A stretch of 54,239 nucleotides of DNA, taken from the NCBI GenBank assembly GCA_902784465.1, contig CACZUZ010000007.1, positions 1 through 54,239 of the forward strand, in the 5' to 3' direction. This document shows, one piece after another, positions 23,051 through 32,848 of this stretch (position 1 is its first letter; each line of letters starts with the position of its first letter). The translations under genes and the position numbers were made by a program. This stretch comes from an uncultured Bacteroidota bacterium (lineage in GTDB: Bacteria; Bacteroidota; Bacteroidia; Bacteroidales; P3). The notes below the pieces were generated by a model. It did no database searches, had not been told where the DNA came from, and saw nothing but the letters and a program-made list of their open reading frames with translations.

Positions 23051-25069
23051 TTAGAATTTCATCCTTATGCCGGCGTAGGCCATGATGCCGTGAACGGGAC
23101 CCCAGATGAGTGTTGGTTCGAAGTCGGGACTCCAAGGGTTCTCGGCATTGATGATGGGTTTCTTTTGGCGGTAGTTGGTGAGGTTTTCGCCGCCGAGATA
23201 TACTGAGAAGTGACGGAATTCACGGGTGACTTGGGCGCTGAGCTGAGGATAGGCTGGGAATTCCGACTCCCATGAGGCGGTGCCGTCAGCTTTGATGTAA
23301 GGTTTCGGCATGCGGCCGCCGCCGTTGAGTGCGAGGGTGAGGTCGAATTGCCAGATTTTCATCAATGGAGTCCAGTTTAGAGTGATGAGACCTTTGTATC
23401 GAGACTGGAGCGGTTTTTCGAGCAACTCGCCGCCATAAGTGCAGCGTACATGGTTGTATCTGAAAGCAGAGAGGATGTTGAATTCGTCGGAAAAGTCGTA
23501 AGAGACATCGACTTGGAAGGTATGGGAAAATGATTTGCCGTCGAGGTCGCTGATAATGATTTTTGTTGGGTCGCTATCGTAGTCGACTACAGCCTGATGG
23601 AGGAAATCGGTATAGTAGTATTCAGCGTTCATTTTCAACTTCTTGTCGGCAATGGGGATGTAGAAGTTGAGTGAGATACCGCTATTCCAAGCCTCTTCCT
23701 GGGGCAGCACGTTGGGGGTCACGAGGGTGCGTCCTGAAGCCAGCAGAAAGTGGTTCTCTGCGATGGCAAAGGGAGTGCGGAATCCTTTACCAGTAGATAG
23801 GCGCATCGTGAGCCATTCGGCGGCAACCACTTTCATATGAAAACGCGGTGTGAAATAAGAGCGTCTATAGAGGCTGCTGTAGTCGCCTCTCAGTCCAGCC
23901 ATAGCGGTCAACCGATAGGATGGCGTATAAGTATATTGTAAATAAGCACCAGGTACAACCTCGCGTGTCAGCCAGTCGTTGGAAGCCATCAGAGAGAGAG
24001 ACTCGTCGACGCGGTCGCCGCTCATGCTGAGACCCGTTGAGAGGTTGTGGTCGGCATTGAAGTCGTGTTCCAGGACAAGTCGGCTGGAGAAGTTTAGGTG
24101 ACCGTTGTTGTAGGTCTTGTTGCCGAAGGTGCCGTCGAGAGAGTAATGGTAGCCGTTGGCAAGAAAAGCAATATTGGTGTTATGCTCCTGGTTGAGGAGA
24201 AAAGCATGTTTCATGTAAGCATCGGTGCGATGGGCGTTGAGGATGACCTTGTATGGGTTCACAACCATATCCATCTGGCCGCCGAGACGTTCTTCCTTGA
24301 GGAAACCGGCACCGGCATGCATGATGTAGCGGCCTTTTGAGTATTTCCACCTGTTCTGCAAGTGTAGCTGTGTGATGGCGGGCGAGTCGTGCCACATGTC
24401 ACCGTCATCGTCGTGATGGCTGAAGTCGCGCTCGAAATGGCCGAGCACAATGGTGCTGAGATTCTTGTTGATGAGGAATCCTTTAGAGGCATTGACCTCG
24501 CCTTTCATGCGTGTGTCGCCGTAGATGTTAATCAAGAAGTTGGTGTCGATGTCTGGTTTCAGGTATTCGACGTTGATTTGGCCGGTTATGCTCTGGGGAC
24601 CGTTTTTCACACTCGAGGCGCCCTTGCTGACGGAGATGCTTTTCATCCAGGAGCCGGGGACGTAGCCCAGCGAGTATGGCATTGAGGCACCGAGGGAAGA
24701 GGGGAGACCCTCTTCGAGCATCTGTACATACTGTCCACTAAGACCAAGTAGCTTGATTTGGCGGGCTCCTACAGCGGCATCGTTGTAGTTGACGTCGACT
24801 GAGGCGCTGTTGACGAAGCTCTCGCCGAGGTTGCAGCAGGCGGCACGGAAGAGCTCGCCCTGTCCCATGGTGACACCATTCTCAGCGCCACCTAAACGAC
24901 TGATGTTGGCTTTCTTGTGGGATTTGATTTTTACGGGATCAAGATTTTGGGGATTACGCGATGCGGTGTCGTGAGTTGATGAAGCCCCGCTCTTCACCTC
25001 ACCATTCACCTGGGCCATGATATTTATGCTGCATAATGTCAGGCAGCACAACAAAAAAATACGTTTCAT
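23051..25069 (-). CDS. TonB-dependent outer membrane receptor, probably metal-related
   Basis: A 672-residue protein. A signal peptide covers about 1-19. A plug domain spans about 40-170 (ARQIKLLGLSGQYVQMLEEG, SISVSKGASSVKNGPQSITGQI). The beta-barrel ends in the aromatic GIRMKF. There is no N-terminal carboxypeptidase-like domain. A His/Asp-rich loop (H218, H219, D220-D222, D224, H227, D228) is likely extracellular or between strands and could bind a cation. With the HMA gene downstream and a Cys-rich secreted protein upstream, copper or another metal is the best guess for its ligand. Confidence 0.9.
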   Translation of the reverse strand: MKRIFLLCCLTLCSINIMAQVNGEVKSGASSTHDTASRNPQNLDPVKIKSHKKANISRLGGAENGVTMGQGELFRAACCNLGESFVNSASVDVNYNDAAVGARQIKLLGLSGQYVQMLEEGLPSSLGASMPYSLGYVPGSWMKSISVSKGASSVKNGPQSITGQINVEYLKPDIDTNFLINIYGDTRMKGEVNASKGFLINKNLSTIVLGHFERDFSHHDDDGDMWHDSPAITQLHLQNRWKYSKGRYIMHAGAGFLKEERLGGQMDMVVNPYKVILNAHRTDAYMKHAFLLNQEHNTNIAFLANGYHYSLDGTFGNKTYNNGHLNFSSRLVLEHDFNADHNLSTGLSMSGDRVDESLSLMASNDWLTREVVPGAYLQYTYTPSYRLTAMAGLRGDYSSLYRRSYFTPRFHMKVVAAEWLTMRLSTGKGFRTPFAIAENHFLLASGRTLVTPNVLPQEEAWNSGISLNFYIPIADKKLKMNAEYYYTDFLHQAVVDYDSDPTKIIISDLDGKSFSHTFQVDVSYDFSDEFNILSAFRYNHVRCTYGGELLEKPLQSRYKGLITLNWTPLMKIWQFDLTLALNGGGRMPKPYIKADGTASWESEFPAYPQLSAQVTREFRHFSVYLGGENLTNYRQKKPIINAENPWSPDFEPTLIWGPVHGIMAYAGIRMKF

Positions 25070-25162
25070 TGATTGTTCGATTTCTGATTGATAAAAGAAT
25101 AAACACTAACAGTGGATTTGCAAAATGCATATCCACAAGGCTTTCAGTCTATCAAGCGGAAA

Positions 25163-25525
25163 TCAAACTCTTAATACAACGGTGCCGACGATGTTTGCCA
25201 GCGGATGGTGGTGGCTGTCGGAAAGCCTGACTTTGGGAGAATCAAACAATCCAACGAATTGATGTACAGTCAATCCAAAGACAGGACACACTGTGAGTAC
25301 TGAGGGCTGTGGGGCGTCGTTGTTGTGCTGCATCTCGTAATCGGAGAGCTGCACGATAGTGACGGACATGCAGTCGCTTTCCGTGGGGCAGCAGCCATGT
25401 TCCAAAGGCAGGACCAGTGATGTCTTGCCGGAACAATTGCATTTTGCCACACCAACACCTCCCGTACCGAATACCAACAGTATCAGCACGGTAAATGATG
25501 TTAATATTTTAGAAAACGACTTCAT
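25163..25525 (-). CDS. Small Cys-rich exported protein (HYC_CC_PP-like)
   Basis: 120 residues from MKSFSKILTSF. A longer frame to 25594 runs past the promoter and is rejected. A signal peptide or N-terminal helix (about 6-22) is followed by KCNCSG and HGCCPTESDC, the cysteine pattern of small Bacteroidetes proteins found next to HMA/TonB receptor genes. The C-terminus has SDSHHHP. A metal-binding, periplasmic or membrane-attached role is inferred from residues and neighbours. Confidence 0.7.
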   Translation of the reverse strand: MKSFSKILTSFTVLILLVFGTGGVGVAKCNCSGKTSLVLPLEHGCCPTESDCMSVTIVQLSDYEMQHNNDAPQPSVLTVCPVFGLTVHQFVGLFDSPKVRLSDSHHHPLANIVGTVVLRV

Positions 25526-25533
25526 TCGGGCTG

Positions 25534-25562
25534 CAAATATACAAGTTTTTTTTGTTTGCAAA
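25534..25562 (-). promoter_or_regulatory. Promoter of the metal cassette, very close to the start codon
   Basis: On the minus strand, TTTG (25562-25559), a 17-nt spacer and TATATTTG (25541-25534) are present. Only 8 nt separate the box from the ATG at 25525, so the mRNA leader would be almost absent. The spacer is slightly short of the consensus. Confidence 0.65.
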
Positions 25563-25708
25563 AAAAAACTAACCATTGAAAGTCTTCGACGCATAGAGTA
25601 CCGTCTTTGACGATGGTGATTTTTTATGATTTTTTAATAAATTGCCGTAAAATAAATTAAGAGATAACAAGTTATTAATGCTTTAATGTTTAACTATTGA
25701 TATCGAAA

Positions 25709-26260
25709 ATGAGAAAAATTATTATATTTTTAATGGTTGCAATGATGGCCACAGCTGGATATGCCCAAGTGAATTGGAAAACAATCGAAAAGGCGTCGCA
25801 AGTAGACACCAAAAGCAACAAGAAGCTGTTTTTTGTAGATTTCAGCACAAGCTGGTGCGGCTGGTGCAAGAAGATGGATCGCGAGACCTTCAGCGACCCT
25901 GTTGTGTCGGCAATCCTTAACAAATACTATATACCGGTACATTTTGATGCCGAGGGGACAGCCTCTTTCTCATGGAATGGAACCAAGTACAGCAACACCC
26001 AGCACCCTGGCCAGAAAGCCCAGACACATCCTTTTACTCGTGCCATCCTGGGACAAAAGATTGGCTACCCGTCGTTTGCTATCTTCAATAACGCCGGTGG
26101 CCTCACTCAGATACTACAGGGTTTCCAGAACGCATACGATTTTTCGATGGTGCTTTGGTTCTTCTGCTCGGGCGACAACAACAAATACACCTTTGCCGAG
26201 TATCAGCAGATTTTCCAAGAGGAAATCAAACCGGAGATGATGAAAAAACTGGGTCTCTGA
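25709..26260 (+). CDS. Exported thioredoxin-fold protein
   Basis: 183 residues from MRKIIIFLMVAMMATAGYAQ, which is a clear signal peptide. A TTG 12 nt upstream is less likely. The thioredoxin-like domain has the active site C50-G-W-C53 in STSWCGWCKKMDRETF, plus a cis-Pro-like segment IGYPSFAIFN. It resembles DUF255/thioredoxin_7 proteins of the Bacteroidetes envelope that reduce or isomerise disulfides. It is divergent from the metal cassette. Confidence 0.87.
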   Translation: MRKIIIFLMVAMMATAGYAQVNWKTIEKASQVDTKSNKKLFFVDFSTSWCGWCKKMDRETFSDPVVSAILNKYYIPVHFDAEGTASFSWNGTKYSNTQHPGQKAQTHPFTRAILGQKIGYPSFAIFNNAGGLTQILQGFQNAYDFSMVLWFFCSGDNNKYTFAEYQQIFQEEIKPEMMKKLGL

Positions 26261-26294
26261 TTGTTTTCATAATATACAATATCATACAACACTA

Positions 26295-26903
26295 ATGGAT
26301 AAACTAAGTTATGCCTTTGGCTGGAATATCGGCCAACAGCTGAAAGAGATGGGCTTGGAGACGAGCCTTAATATTGGCGACTTTGCTGCCGCCATCAACG
26401 ACTTGTTTGCAGGCCGCGAGGCAAAGCTCTCGAGCAGTGAATCGCGCCAGATTCTCGACAGATTCTTTACCGAGATGGAAGCCCTACAACAGGCCAAAGC
26501 AGCCGAGAAGGGAAAAGCCGCCAAGGCCGAAGGAGAGCGTTTCCTGAGCGAGAATGCTAAACGTGCCGGTGTGGTTACAACTGCATCGGGCCTTCAGTAT
26601 GAAGTGATTAGCGAGGGCGATGGTCCTCGTCCCAAAGCCTCCGACACTGTGCGTTGCCACTATGAGGGTACGCTTATCGACGGTACAGTCTTCGACTCCT
26701 CCTATATGCGCAATCAGCCCGCCGAGTTTGGTCTGCGTCAGGTTATTGCAGGATGGACCGAAGGCGTGCAGCTGATGAAGGTCGGAGCGAAGTACAAGTT
26801 CTACATCCCCTACAATCTTGGATATGGCGAGCATGGAGCCGGCAATTCCATTCCTCCATTTGCCGCACTCATCTTCACCGTCGAGCTTTTAGCAATACGC
26901 TAA
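26295..26903 (+). CDS. FKBP-type peptidyl-prolyl cis-trans isomerase
   Basis: A 202-residue protein with no signal peptide, so cytoplasmic. A Mip/FkpA-type dimerisation region covers about 1-95 (YAFGWNIGQQLKEMG). The FKBP domain (about 100-202) has VRCHYEGTLIDGTVFDSSY, GWTEGVQLMKVGAKYKFYIP and GYGEHGAGNSIPPFAALIF. It speeds proline isomerisation in protein folding. It lies 34 nt after the thioredoxin gene. Confidence 0.94.
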   Translation: MDKLSYAFGWNIGQQLKEMGLETSLNIGDFAAAINDLFAGREAKLSSSESRQILDRFFTEMEALQQAKAAEKGKAAKAEGERFLSENAKRAGVVTTASGLQYEVISEGDGPRPKASDTVRCHYEGTLIDGTVFDSSYMRNQPAEFGLRQVIAGWTEGVQLMKVGAKYKFYIPYNLGYGEHGAGNSIPPFAALIFTVELLAIR

Positions 26904-26916
26904 GAGCTTAATTTCG

Positions 26917-27046
26917 TTGTTTCGATTAATTCGTTGTTTCGACTAATTCGTTATTTCGATATAACGTTATAACGTAATAACGAAATATCGTTATAACGTA
27001 ATAACGGAATAACGTTATAACGATATTACGTAATAACGTCATTTCG
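26917..27046. repeat. Array of 16 phased 8-9 bp units ending in CG
   Basis: Sixteen units in a row, fourteen of 8 bp and two of 9 bp, all end in CG: TTGTTTCG, ATTAATTCG, TTATTTCG, TTATAACG, TAATAACG, GAATAACG, ATATTACG and TCATTTCG. The palindrome CGTTATAACG occurs three times (26965, 26989, 27013). The array fills most of the gap between the FKBP and ClC genes, which are co-directional. The AT-rich core differs from the GGATNNNC array at 13146 but the 8-bp phasing is the same. Confidence 0.85.
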
Positions 27047-27076
27047 AACAACAAGTTATCCCGAACATCCTCTGTC

Positions 27077-28867
27077 ATGTTTTGGAAAGAATTGTATAAA
27101 CGCTTCATTGTATGGCGAATGCGTCATGTCGGCGATCGCGTGTTCCTCCTTTTGTTGAGTGTTTTGGTGGGACTGCTTGCCGGTTTGGCCGCTGTTGTGC
27201 TGAAGACGCTGGTGCATGTCACCAACCAGTGGCTGCTCCAATTCAGTGTTCCGACATTCTTGGGTGGCAACGCCTTGATACTTATCTACCCAGCCATAGG
27301 TATAACACTGACGATACTTTTCGTGCGTTTTGTCATCAGGGGCCAGATAGGTCATGGGCTGCCATCGGTGCTCTTTTCGCTGTCGCGCAAAGGCGGCGAA
27401 CTGCCTGCCAAGAACATGTTCTCGTCGATGGTGGCATCCACGCTGACAGTAGCTTTTGGCGGCAGCGTGGGATTAGAGGCACCCATAGCTTCTACAGGCA
27501 GCGCCATTGGCAGCAATGTGGGCCGTTTTTTCCGAATGAGCACGCATGATGTCAAGTTGCTTCTCGGATGCGGTGCGGCAGGAGCCATAGCTGGCATATT
27601 CAAGGCACCCATTGCAGGGGTCCTTTTTGTGATTGAGGTGTTTATGTTCGACATGACGGCAACCTCGATTTTGCCGCTCATGTTGTCGGCAATCAGTGCC
27701 TCGACGCTGGCCAACTTCATGATGGGAGGCGGAGTCCAGTTCGCTTTCACCGTGGTGGGACATACAGGGCTGTCGCAGATACCATACTACATGGTATTGG
27801 GAGTGTTCTGTGCTGCCATCTCATTGTATTTCTTGCGTATCACCGACAAGGTAGAGGAATGGTTTGCAAAACGCAAGAGCCAGGTGTCGAGGGCAATCAT
27901 AGGCTCGCTGGCATTGGGCCTGATGATATTCCTTTTCCCGCCGCTTTTCGGCGAGGGTTATTCGTTCCTTACCGAGCTGCTGGGCGGAAGCGAGCGTATG
28001 CTCTTCGACCACAGTATCTTTGCCTCGTTGAGTGGCAATGCATGGCTGGTGTTGCTATATCTCCTCGTCCTTATATTGATGAAGGCAATAGCGACAGCCA
28101 CAACGATAGGATGCGGAGGTGTGGGCGGCACGTTCGGCCCCTCGTTGATTGTCGGTGGAATGTCGGGCTATTTCATCTGCATGCTTTCCAACCAGTTGGG
28201 GTTGCCGGAGCAGTCGACCGCCAATTTTGCCCTTGTAGGCATGGCGGCGGTGATGAGCGGGGTGATGCATGCCCCATTCATGGCTATCTTCCTCATAGCC
28301 GAAATCACTGGAGGCTATGCACTTATAGTGCCGCTGCTGGTGGCGTCGTCGGTGACATACCTCTGCATCTCGCCATTCGAGAAACACTCCATATATGCAC
28401 GCAAGCTGGCAGAGCATGGCGACCTGCTGACCCACGACAAGGACAGTTCAGCATGGCAGTTGATGGACATGAGAAAACTGATAGAGACCAACTTTGTGGT
28501 TGTACGCGACGGCGACAAGCTGCGCGACCTGGTGGAAGCCATCAAGTATTCGCGGCGTAACCTCTTTCCGGTGCTTACAGACGACGACAAGTTTCTGGGC
28601 GTGATACTCTTGGACGATGTCCGCCAGATAATATTCCGTCCCGATTTGTATGACACTACTCCGGTCACCGACCTGATGCACGATATTTCGGAGGGCGACA
28701 TTGTACGCATCAGCGAACCACCCGCGGCGGTAGTGAGCAAGTTCAAGGTGGGGAACCGCTACAACCTGATTGTTATCGACGACGATGGCTATTACCTTGG
28801 TTTCCTGTCGAGAGCCAACACATTCTCAGCATACAGAAGGTTCGTAAGGGAACTGTCGGAGGAATAG
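27077..28867 (+). CDS. ClC-family chloride channel/antiporter with CBS domains
   Basis: A 596-residue protein. The ClC membrane domain (about 20-440) has the filter segments GGSVGLEAP (with the gating glutamate), GVGGTFGPS and MSGVMHAPFMAIFLIAE. A cytoplasmic pair of CBS domains covers about 450-595 (MRKLIETNFVVVRDGDKL, VTDLMHD). It moves chloride or other anions, in bacteria often as an H+ antiporter. Inner membrane. Confidence 0.93.
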   Translation: MFWKELYKRFIVWRMRHVGDRVFLLLLSVLVGLLAGLAAVVLKTLVHVTNQWLLQFSVPTFLGGNALILIYPAIGITLTILFVRFVIRGQIGHGLPSVLFSLSRKGGELPAKNMFSSMVASTLTVAFGGSVGLEAPIASTGSAIGSNVGRFFRMSTHDVKLLLGCGAAGAIAGIFKAPIAGVLFVIEVFMFDMTATSILPLMLSAISASTLANFMMGGGVQFAFTVVGHTGLSQIPYYMVLGVFCAAISLYFLRITDKVEEWFAKRKSQVSRAIIGSLALGLMIFLFPPLFGEGYSFLTELLGGSERMLFDHSIFASLSGNAWLVLLYLLVLILMKAIATATTIGCGGVGGTFGPSLIVGGMSGYFICMLSNQLGLPEQSTANFALVGMAAVMSGVMHAPFMAIFLIAEITGGYALIVPLLVASSVTYLCISPFEKHSIYARKLAEHGDLLTHDKDSSAWQLMDMRKLIETNFVVVRDGDKLRDLVEAIKYSRRNLFPVLTDDDKFLGVILLDDVRQIIFRPDLYDTTPVTDLMHDISEGDIVRISEPPAAVVSKFKVGNRYNLIVIDDDGYYLGFLSRANTFSAYRRFVRELSEE

Positions 28868-28966
28868 ATTTAGGAATAATAATCAAAAGTGATAGAGAAG
28901 GGTAGAGAACAACCATAACAATATTACATTAATATTAAAGCATTTTACACACCATAACATATCACG

Positions 28967-31636
28967 ATGTCAGACAAAAAGGACGAAATAATACAAATGC
29001 CTGTAGATGACGGCAGGGATGGGCATAACGTGGAGAAAGATGGAGAGACCATCTCGCTTAATGCCATGTTCAGGGACTACTGGATAGACTACGCATCGGA
29101 TGTGATATTAGACCGCAGTGTGCCAGACATTGATGACGGCCTTAAACCGGTACAACGCCGCATCCTTCATGCCATGAAGGAGACCGACGATGGCCGCTAT
29201 ACCAAAGTGGCCAACATTGTGGGCAACACCATGCAATACCATCCCCATGGCGACGCATCGATAAAGGATGCGTTGGTCAACATTGGACAGAAAGAACTAC
29301 TGATTGACTGTCAGGGAAACTGGGGCAACATCCTCACCGGCGATGACGCTGCTGCTGGCCGTTATATAGAGGCGCGTCTGTCTAAGTTTGCCAACGAAGT
29401 GGTATTCAATAAGAAAACCACGGAATGGAAGCCCTCCTACGATGGTCGTAAAAAGGAGCCGGTGACGTTGCCAATCAAGTTCCCTCTCCTGCTGGCACAA
29501 GGCACCAAGGGTATAGCCGTCACGCTCACCTCGGTGATATTGCCGCACAATTTCTGTGAGCTTCTAGAAGCATCGATAAAGATATTGCAGAATGTACCCT
29601 TCGAGATATATCCCGATTTCCCGACGGGAGGCATGATAGATGTGTCGAAATACAATGATGGCGCACAGGGCGGAAGGCTTCGCATACGTGCCAAGATGCA
29701 CTACGACGAGAAACGCAAAGCCATCATTATCACCGAATTGCCATATACGGTAACCACCAGCGACCTGAAAGACAGTATCGAAGAGGCTCATGAGAAGAAG
29801 AAGATCAATATCAAGAAGATAGAAGACAGCACGGCAGCGCAGGTGGAGATAGCAGTACTGCTGCCACAGGGAGTGTCGCCCGACCAGACCATCGACGCCC
29901 TTTATGCCTTCACAAACTGCCAGATAAGCTTCTCGCCACAGACATGCGTGATTGTCGACAAGAAACCTGTCTTCATGACAATATCCGACATTCTACGCCA
30001 CTCCACATTCCACACGAAGGACTTGCTACGCAAGGAGCTGGAGATACAGCTGTCGGAACTTGAAGACAAGTGGCACTGGGTGTCGCTCGAGAAGATATTC
30101 TTCGAGAAGCGTATTTACAAGCAGTTGGAGAAAGACCAGGAGACATGGGAAGACCAGGTGACAGCCATCGAACGCGCTTTCGACCCTTACCGCAAGCTGT
30201 TCAAGCAGCCCATCACTCGCGACGACGTTCTGAAACTCTGTGAGAAACCGGTACGCAAGATTTCGAAGTTCGACATCAAGAAGGCCGACCAGGAGATAGC
30301 ATCTATAGAGATGGACATCGACGAGACAAAGAATCATCTCGAGCACCTCACCGAGTACGCCATCGCCTATTTCCGTCATCTACTGGAGAAATATGGTGCT
30401 GGTCGCGAACGCAAGACAGAGATACGTAATTTTGAAGATATTCAGGCCGTTACAGTGGCTGTCGCCAACGAGAAGCTCTATGTCAACAAGAGCACTGGCT
30501 TTGCCGGATATGCTCTCAAGAAGGACGAAGAGGCCGACTATGCCTTCAACTGCTCCAAGATGGACGACATCATTGTGTTCCGCAAGGACGGTACAATGAT
30601 TGTCACCAAGGTGCAGGAGAAGGGCTTTATAGGCAGCACCGAATGCAAGGAGATTGAGTATGTGGGACTTTTCCGCAAAGGCGATGAACGCACCGTATAC
30701 AACATGATCTACAGGGACGGTGCTTTCGGCTATGTCTATGTCAAGCGATTCTCGGTTCTGGGAATCACGCGCGACAAGGAGTATGTCCTCACAAAGGGTA
30801 CCAAGGGTTCCAAGATACTCTATTTCACCGCCAACCCCAACGGGGAGGCAGAAACCGTCACCATACACCATGTCTCGAAGCCCAAACTCAAGAAGACATC
30901 GTTCGACTTCAATTTTGCCACCCTTGCCATCAAAGGACGCAGCTCGATGGGTAACATCCTGACCCGCAATGCGGTACGCAATATCAACATGAAAGGTGAG
31001 GGCATATCGACCTTGGGCGCCCGCAAGATATGGTTCGATGAGAGCGTCAAACGTCTCAATGTCAACGAGGCTGGTATCTTGCTTGGCGAATTCAAGGGTC
31101 GCGACCGCATCCTCACCATCATGCAGTCGGGGCATTTCCGCACCACCAATTTCGACCTGGGCAACCACTTCGACGACGATATGGTGCTGATTCGCAAATA
31201 CAATCCCCGCACAATCGTTTCGGTTGTGTACAAGGCTGCTGAGAGCGGCAGCTATTACCTGAAACGTTTCACGATAGAAGACCACGACAAGAAGCTGTCG
31301 TTTCTGGACGACAATTCCGGCGACACAATGATTACATACGCCATCGACACATTCCCCAGGCTGGAGGTGCAGTACGACGAGAGCTCGAACAAAAAGATTG
31401 AATCGGAAATCATTGAGGTCTCGGATTTTATCGCTGTCAAGGGCTACAAAGCCAAAGGCAAGCGCATAACCACATCCGAGGTGAAACAATTTAGATGGCT
31501 GGAACCATTGCCCGAACCCGAATATGAGAACGAGATTGAAAACGAGACCGATAATGGAGAAGAGGAAGCAAAGCAGTGGGAGGATGTCAGTGACAGAGAG
31601 GGTTTTGCAGAAGGAATTCAAACAGAACTTTTTTAA
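28967..31636 (+). CDS. DNA topoisomerase IV/gyrase subunit A (ParC-like)
   Basis: An 889-residue protein of the Bacteroidetes DNA gyrase/topoisomerase IV subunit A type. The breakage-reunion domain has RSVPDIDDGLKPVQRRILHAM, YHPHGDASI and catalytic Y133 in GRYIEARL. The C-terminal beta-pinwheel repeats include FVNKSTGFAGYAL- and KGSKILYFTA-like segments. It cuts and rejoins the G-segment together with a ParE/GyrB partner that is not in the window. Residue differences from E. coli make ParC more likely than GyrA. The next gene starts 3 nt after its stop. Confidence 0.9.
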   Translation: MSDKKDEIIQMPVDDGRDGHNVEKDGETISLNAMFRDYWIDYASDVILDRSVPDIDDGLKPVQRRILHAMKETDDGRYTKVANIVGNTMQYHPHGDASIKDALVNIGQKELLIDCQGNWGNILTGDDAAAGRYIEARLSKFANEVVFNKKTTEWKPSYDGRKKEPVTLPIKFPLLLAQGTKGIAVTLTSVILPHNFCELLEASIKILQNVPFEIYPDFPTGGMIDVSKYNDGAQGGRLRIRAKMHYDEKRKAIIITELPYTVTTSDLKDSIEEAHEKKKINIKKIEDSTAAQVEIAVLLPQGVSPDQTIDALYAFTNCQISFSPQTCVIVDKKPVFMTISDILRHSTFHTKDLLRKELEIQLSELEDKWHWVSLEKIFFEKRIYKQLEKDQETWEDQVTAIERAFDPYRKLFKQPITRDDVLKLCEKPVRKISKFDIKKADQEIASIEMDIDETKNHLEHLTEYAIAYFRHLLEKYGAGRERKTEIRNFEDIQAVTVAVANEKLYVNKSTGFAGYALKKDEEADYAFNCSKMDDIIVFRKDGTMIVTKVQEKGFIGSTECKEIEYVGLFRKGDERTVYNMIYRDGAFGYVYVKRFSVLGITRDKEYVLTKGTKGSKILYFTANPNGEAETVTIHHVSKPKLKKTSFDFNFATLAIKGRSSMGNILTRNAVRNINMKGEGISTLGARKIWFDESVKRLNVNEAGILLGEFKGRDRILTIMQSGHFRTTNFDLGNHFDDDMVLIRKYNPRTIVSVVYKAAESGSYYLKRFTIEDHDKKLSFLDDNSGDTMITYAIDTFPRLEVQYDESSNKKIESEIIEVSDFIAVKGYKAKGKRITTSEVKQFRWLEPLPEPEYENEIENETDNGEEEAKQWEDVSDREGFAEGIQTELF

Positions 31637-31639
31637 CAC

Positions 31640-32848
31640 ATGAAAATACTTATTATTCTTCCGCGGTTTCCTTATCCGCTTGAAAAAGGCGACAAACTCC
31701 GCGCATACAACCAAATACGCTATCTGGCCGAAAACAACGATGTCTATCTTTTCGCACTCTCTCACCACATGGTGGAGAGTTCGGCCATCGAGGAGATGCG
31801 CCGCTATTGCAAGGAGATACGTGTGGCACGCCTTTCCAAGTTTAAAGGCGGTTTGCGTGTTGTTCGCAACTTTTTCAGTGTCCGTTCATTGCAGATTGGC
31901 TATTGGGATGACAAGTGCGCGCGTCGCCAATTCCGTAAGTTCGAAGAGGAGGTCAATCCCGATGTCATCTACGCGCAGATGGTCCGCACCATGAAGTATG
32001 TAGCCCTCTCGCAGCGTCCCAAGGTGCTGGACTTCCAGGACGCCCTGTCGATGAACATGGAGAGACGCATGCTCAACCATCGCTCATTGCGCTATTTCAT
32101 ACTCCACTACGAATTCAAGATGCTACGTTCGGCCGAGTTCAATGCCTGTGGCATATTCGACAAGCTCACCATCATTTCGGAACGCGACAGCGAGGCCATC
32201 CCACAACACAAGCATACGGTTATCGACATTGTCCGCAACGGTGTGGACTTTGACTATTACCATCCCATGCCGCTGCCCAAGGAGTACGATGTTGTTTTTT
32301 GTGGCAACATGCAGTACCGTCCCAACATCGACGCATCGCAATTCCTTGTCGACGACGTTATGCCGCTGGTGTGGAAGAGTCATCCCGAGGCGCGAGTGCT
32401 GCTGGCTGGCGCCACCCCCAAGAACGGAGTGCGACAACTCTCCTCAAAAAGAGTGACGGTCACAGGTTCGGTCGACGACATACGCCCATGCTATGCTTCA
32501 GCACGGGTTTTTGTGGCACCCATGCGTATTGGCTCCGGACTGCAGAACAAGTTGCTGGAAGCCATGTCGATGGGAATACCATGTGTGACCACCTCGTTGG
32601 CCAATGCGTCGTTGGGGGCTGAGGATGGACACCAGGTGTTGATTGCCGATGAGGCCCAGACCATTGCCGATGCTATTGTGCGGCTGCTCGACGACGAGAC
32701 ATTGCGCAACACGATGGCGACAGAAGCAGACCGCTTTGTACACGACAATTTCTCGTGGCGGACGGCAGGCCAAAAACTGGAGTCGGTGTTAAAACAAGCT
32801 ATCAAGACATACCATAAGCGCGATGAGGAACAAGTGGAAGAAGAATAG
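31640..32848 (+). CDS. Glycosyltransferase family 4-like protein
   Basis: A 402-residue GT-B fold protein. The N-terminal half begins MKILIILPRFPYPLEKGDKLRA. The C-terminal half has VVFCGNMQYRPN, VFVAPMRIGSGLQNKLLEAM and EAMSMGIPCVTT, the donor-binding GT1/GT4 pattern. It most likely transfers a sugar in envelope glycan synthesis. The sugar and acceptor are unknown. It overlaps hflX by 26 nt. Confidence 0.88.
   Translation: MKILIILPRFPYPLEKGDKLRAYNQIRYLAENNDVYLFALSHHMVESSAIEEMRRYCKEIRVARLSKFKGGLRVVRNFFSVRSLQIGYWDDKCARRQFRKFEEEVNPDVIYAQMVRTMKYVALSQRPKVLDFQDALSMNMERRMLNHRSLRYFILHYEFKMLRSAEFNACGIFDKLTIISERDSEAIPQHKHTVIDIVRNGVDFDYYHPMPLPKEYDVVFCGNMQYRPNIDASQFLVDDVMPLVWKSHPEARVLLAGATPKNGVRQLSSKRVTVTGSVDDIRPCYASARVFVAPMRIGSGLQNKLLEAMSMGIPCVTTSLANASLGAEDGHQVLIADEAQTIADAIVRLLDDETLRNTMATEADRFVHDNFSWRTAGQKLESVLKQAIKTYHKRDEEQVEEE

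Noticed and set aside
30380-31768. 462-codon open frame on the minus strand
   Set aside because: Antisense to parC and the start of the glycosyltransferase gene. No recognisable motif.
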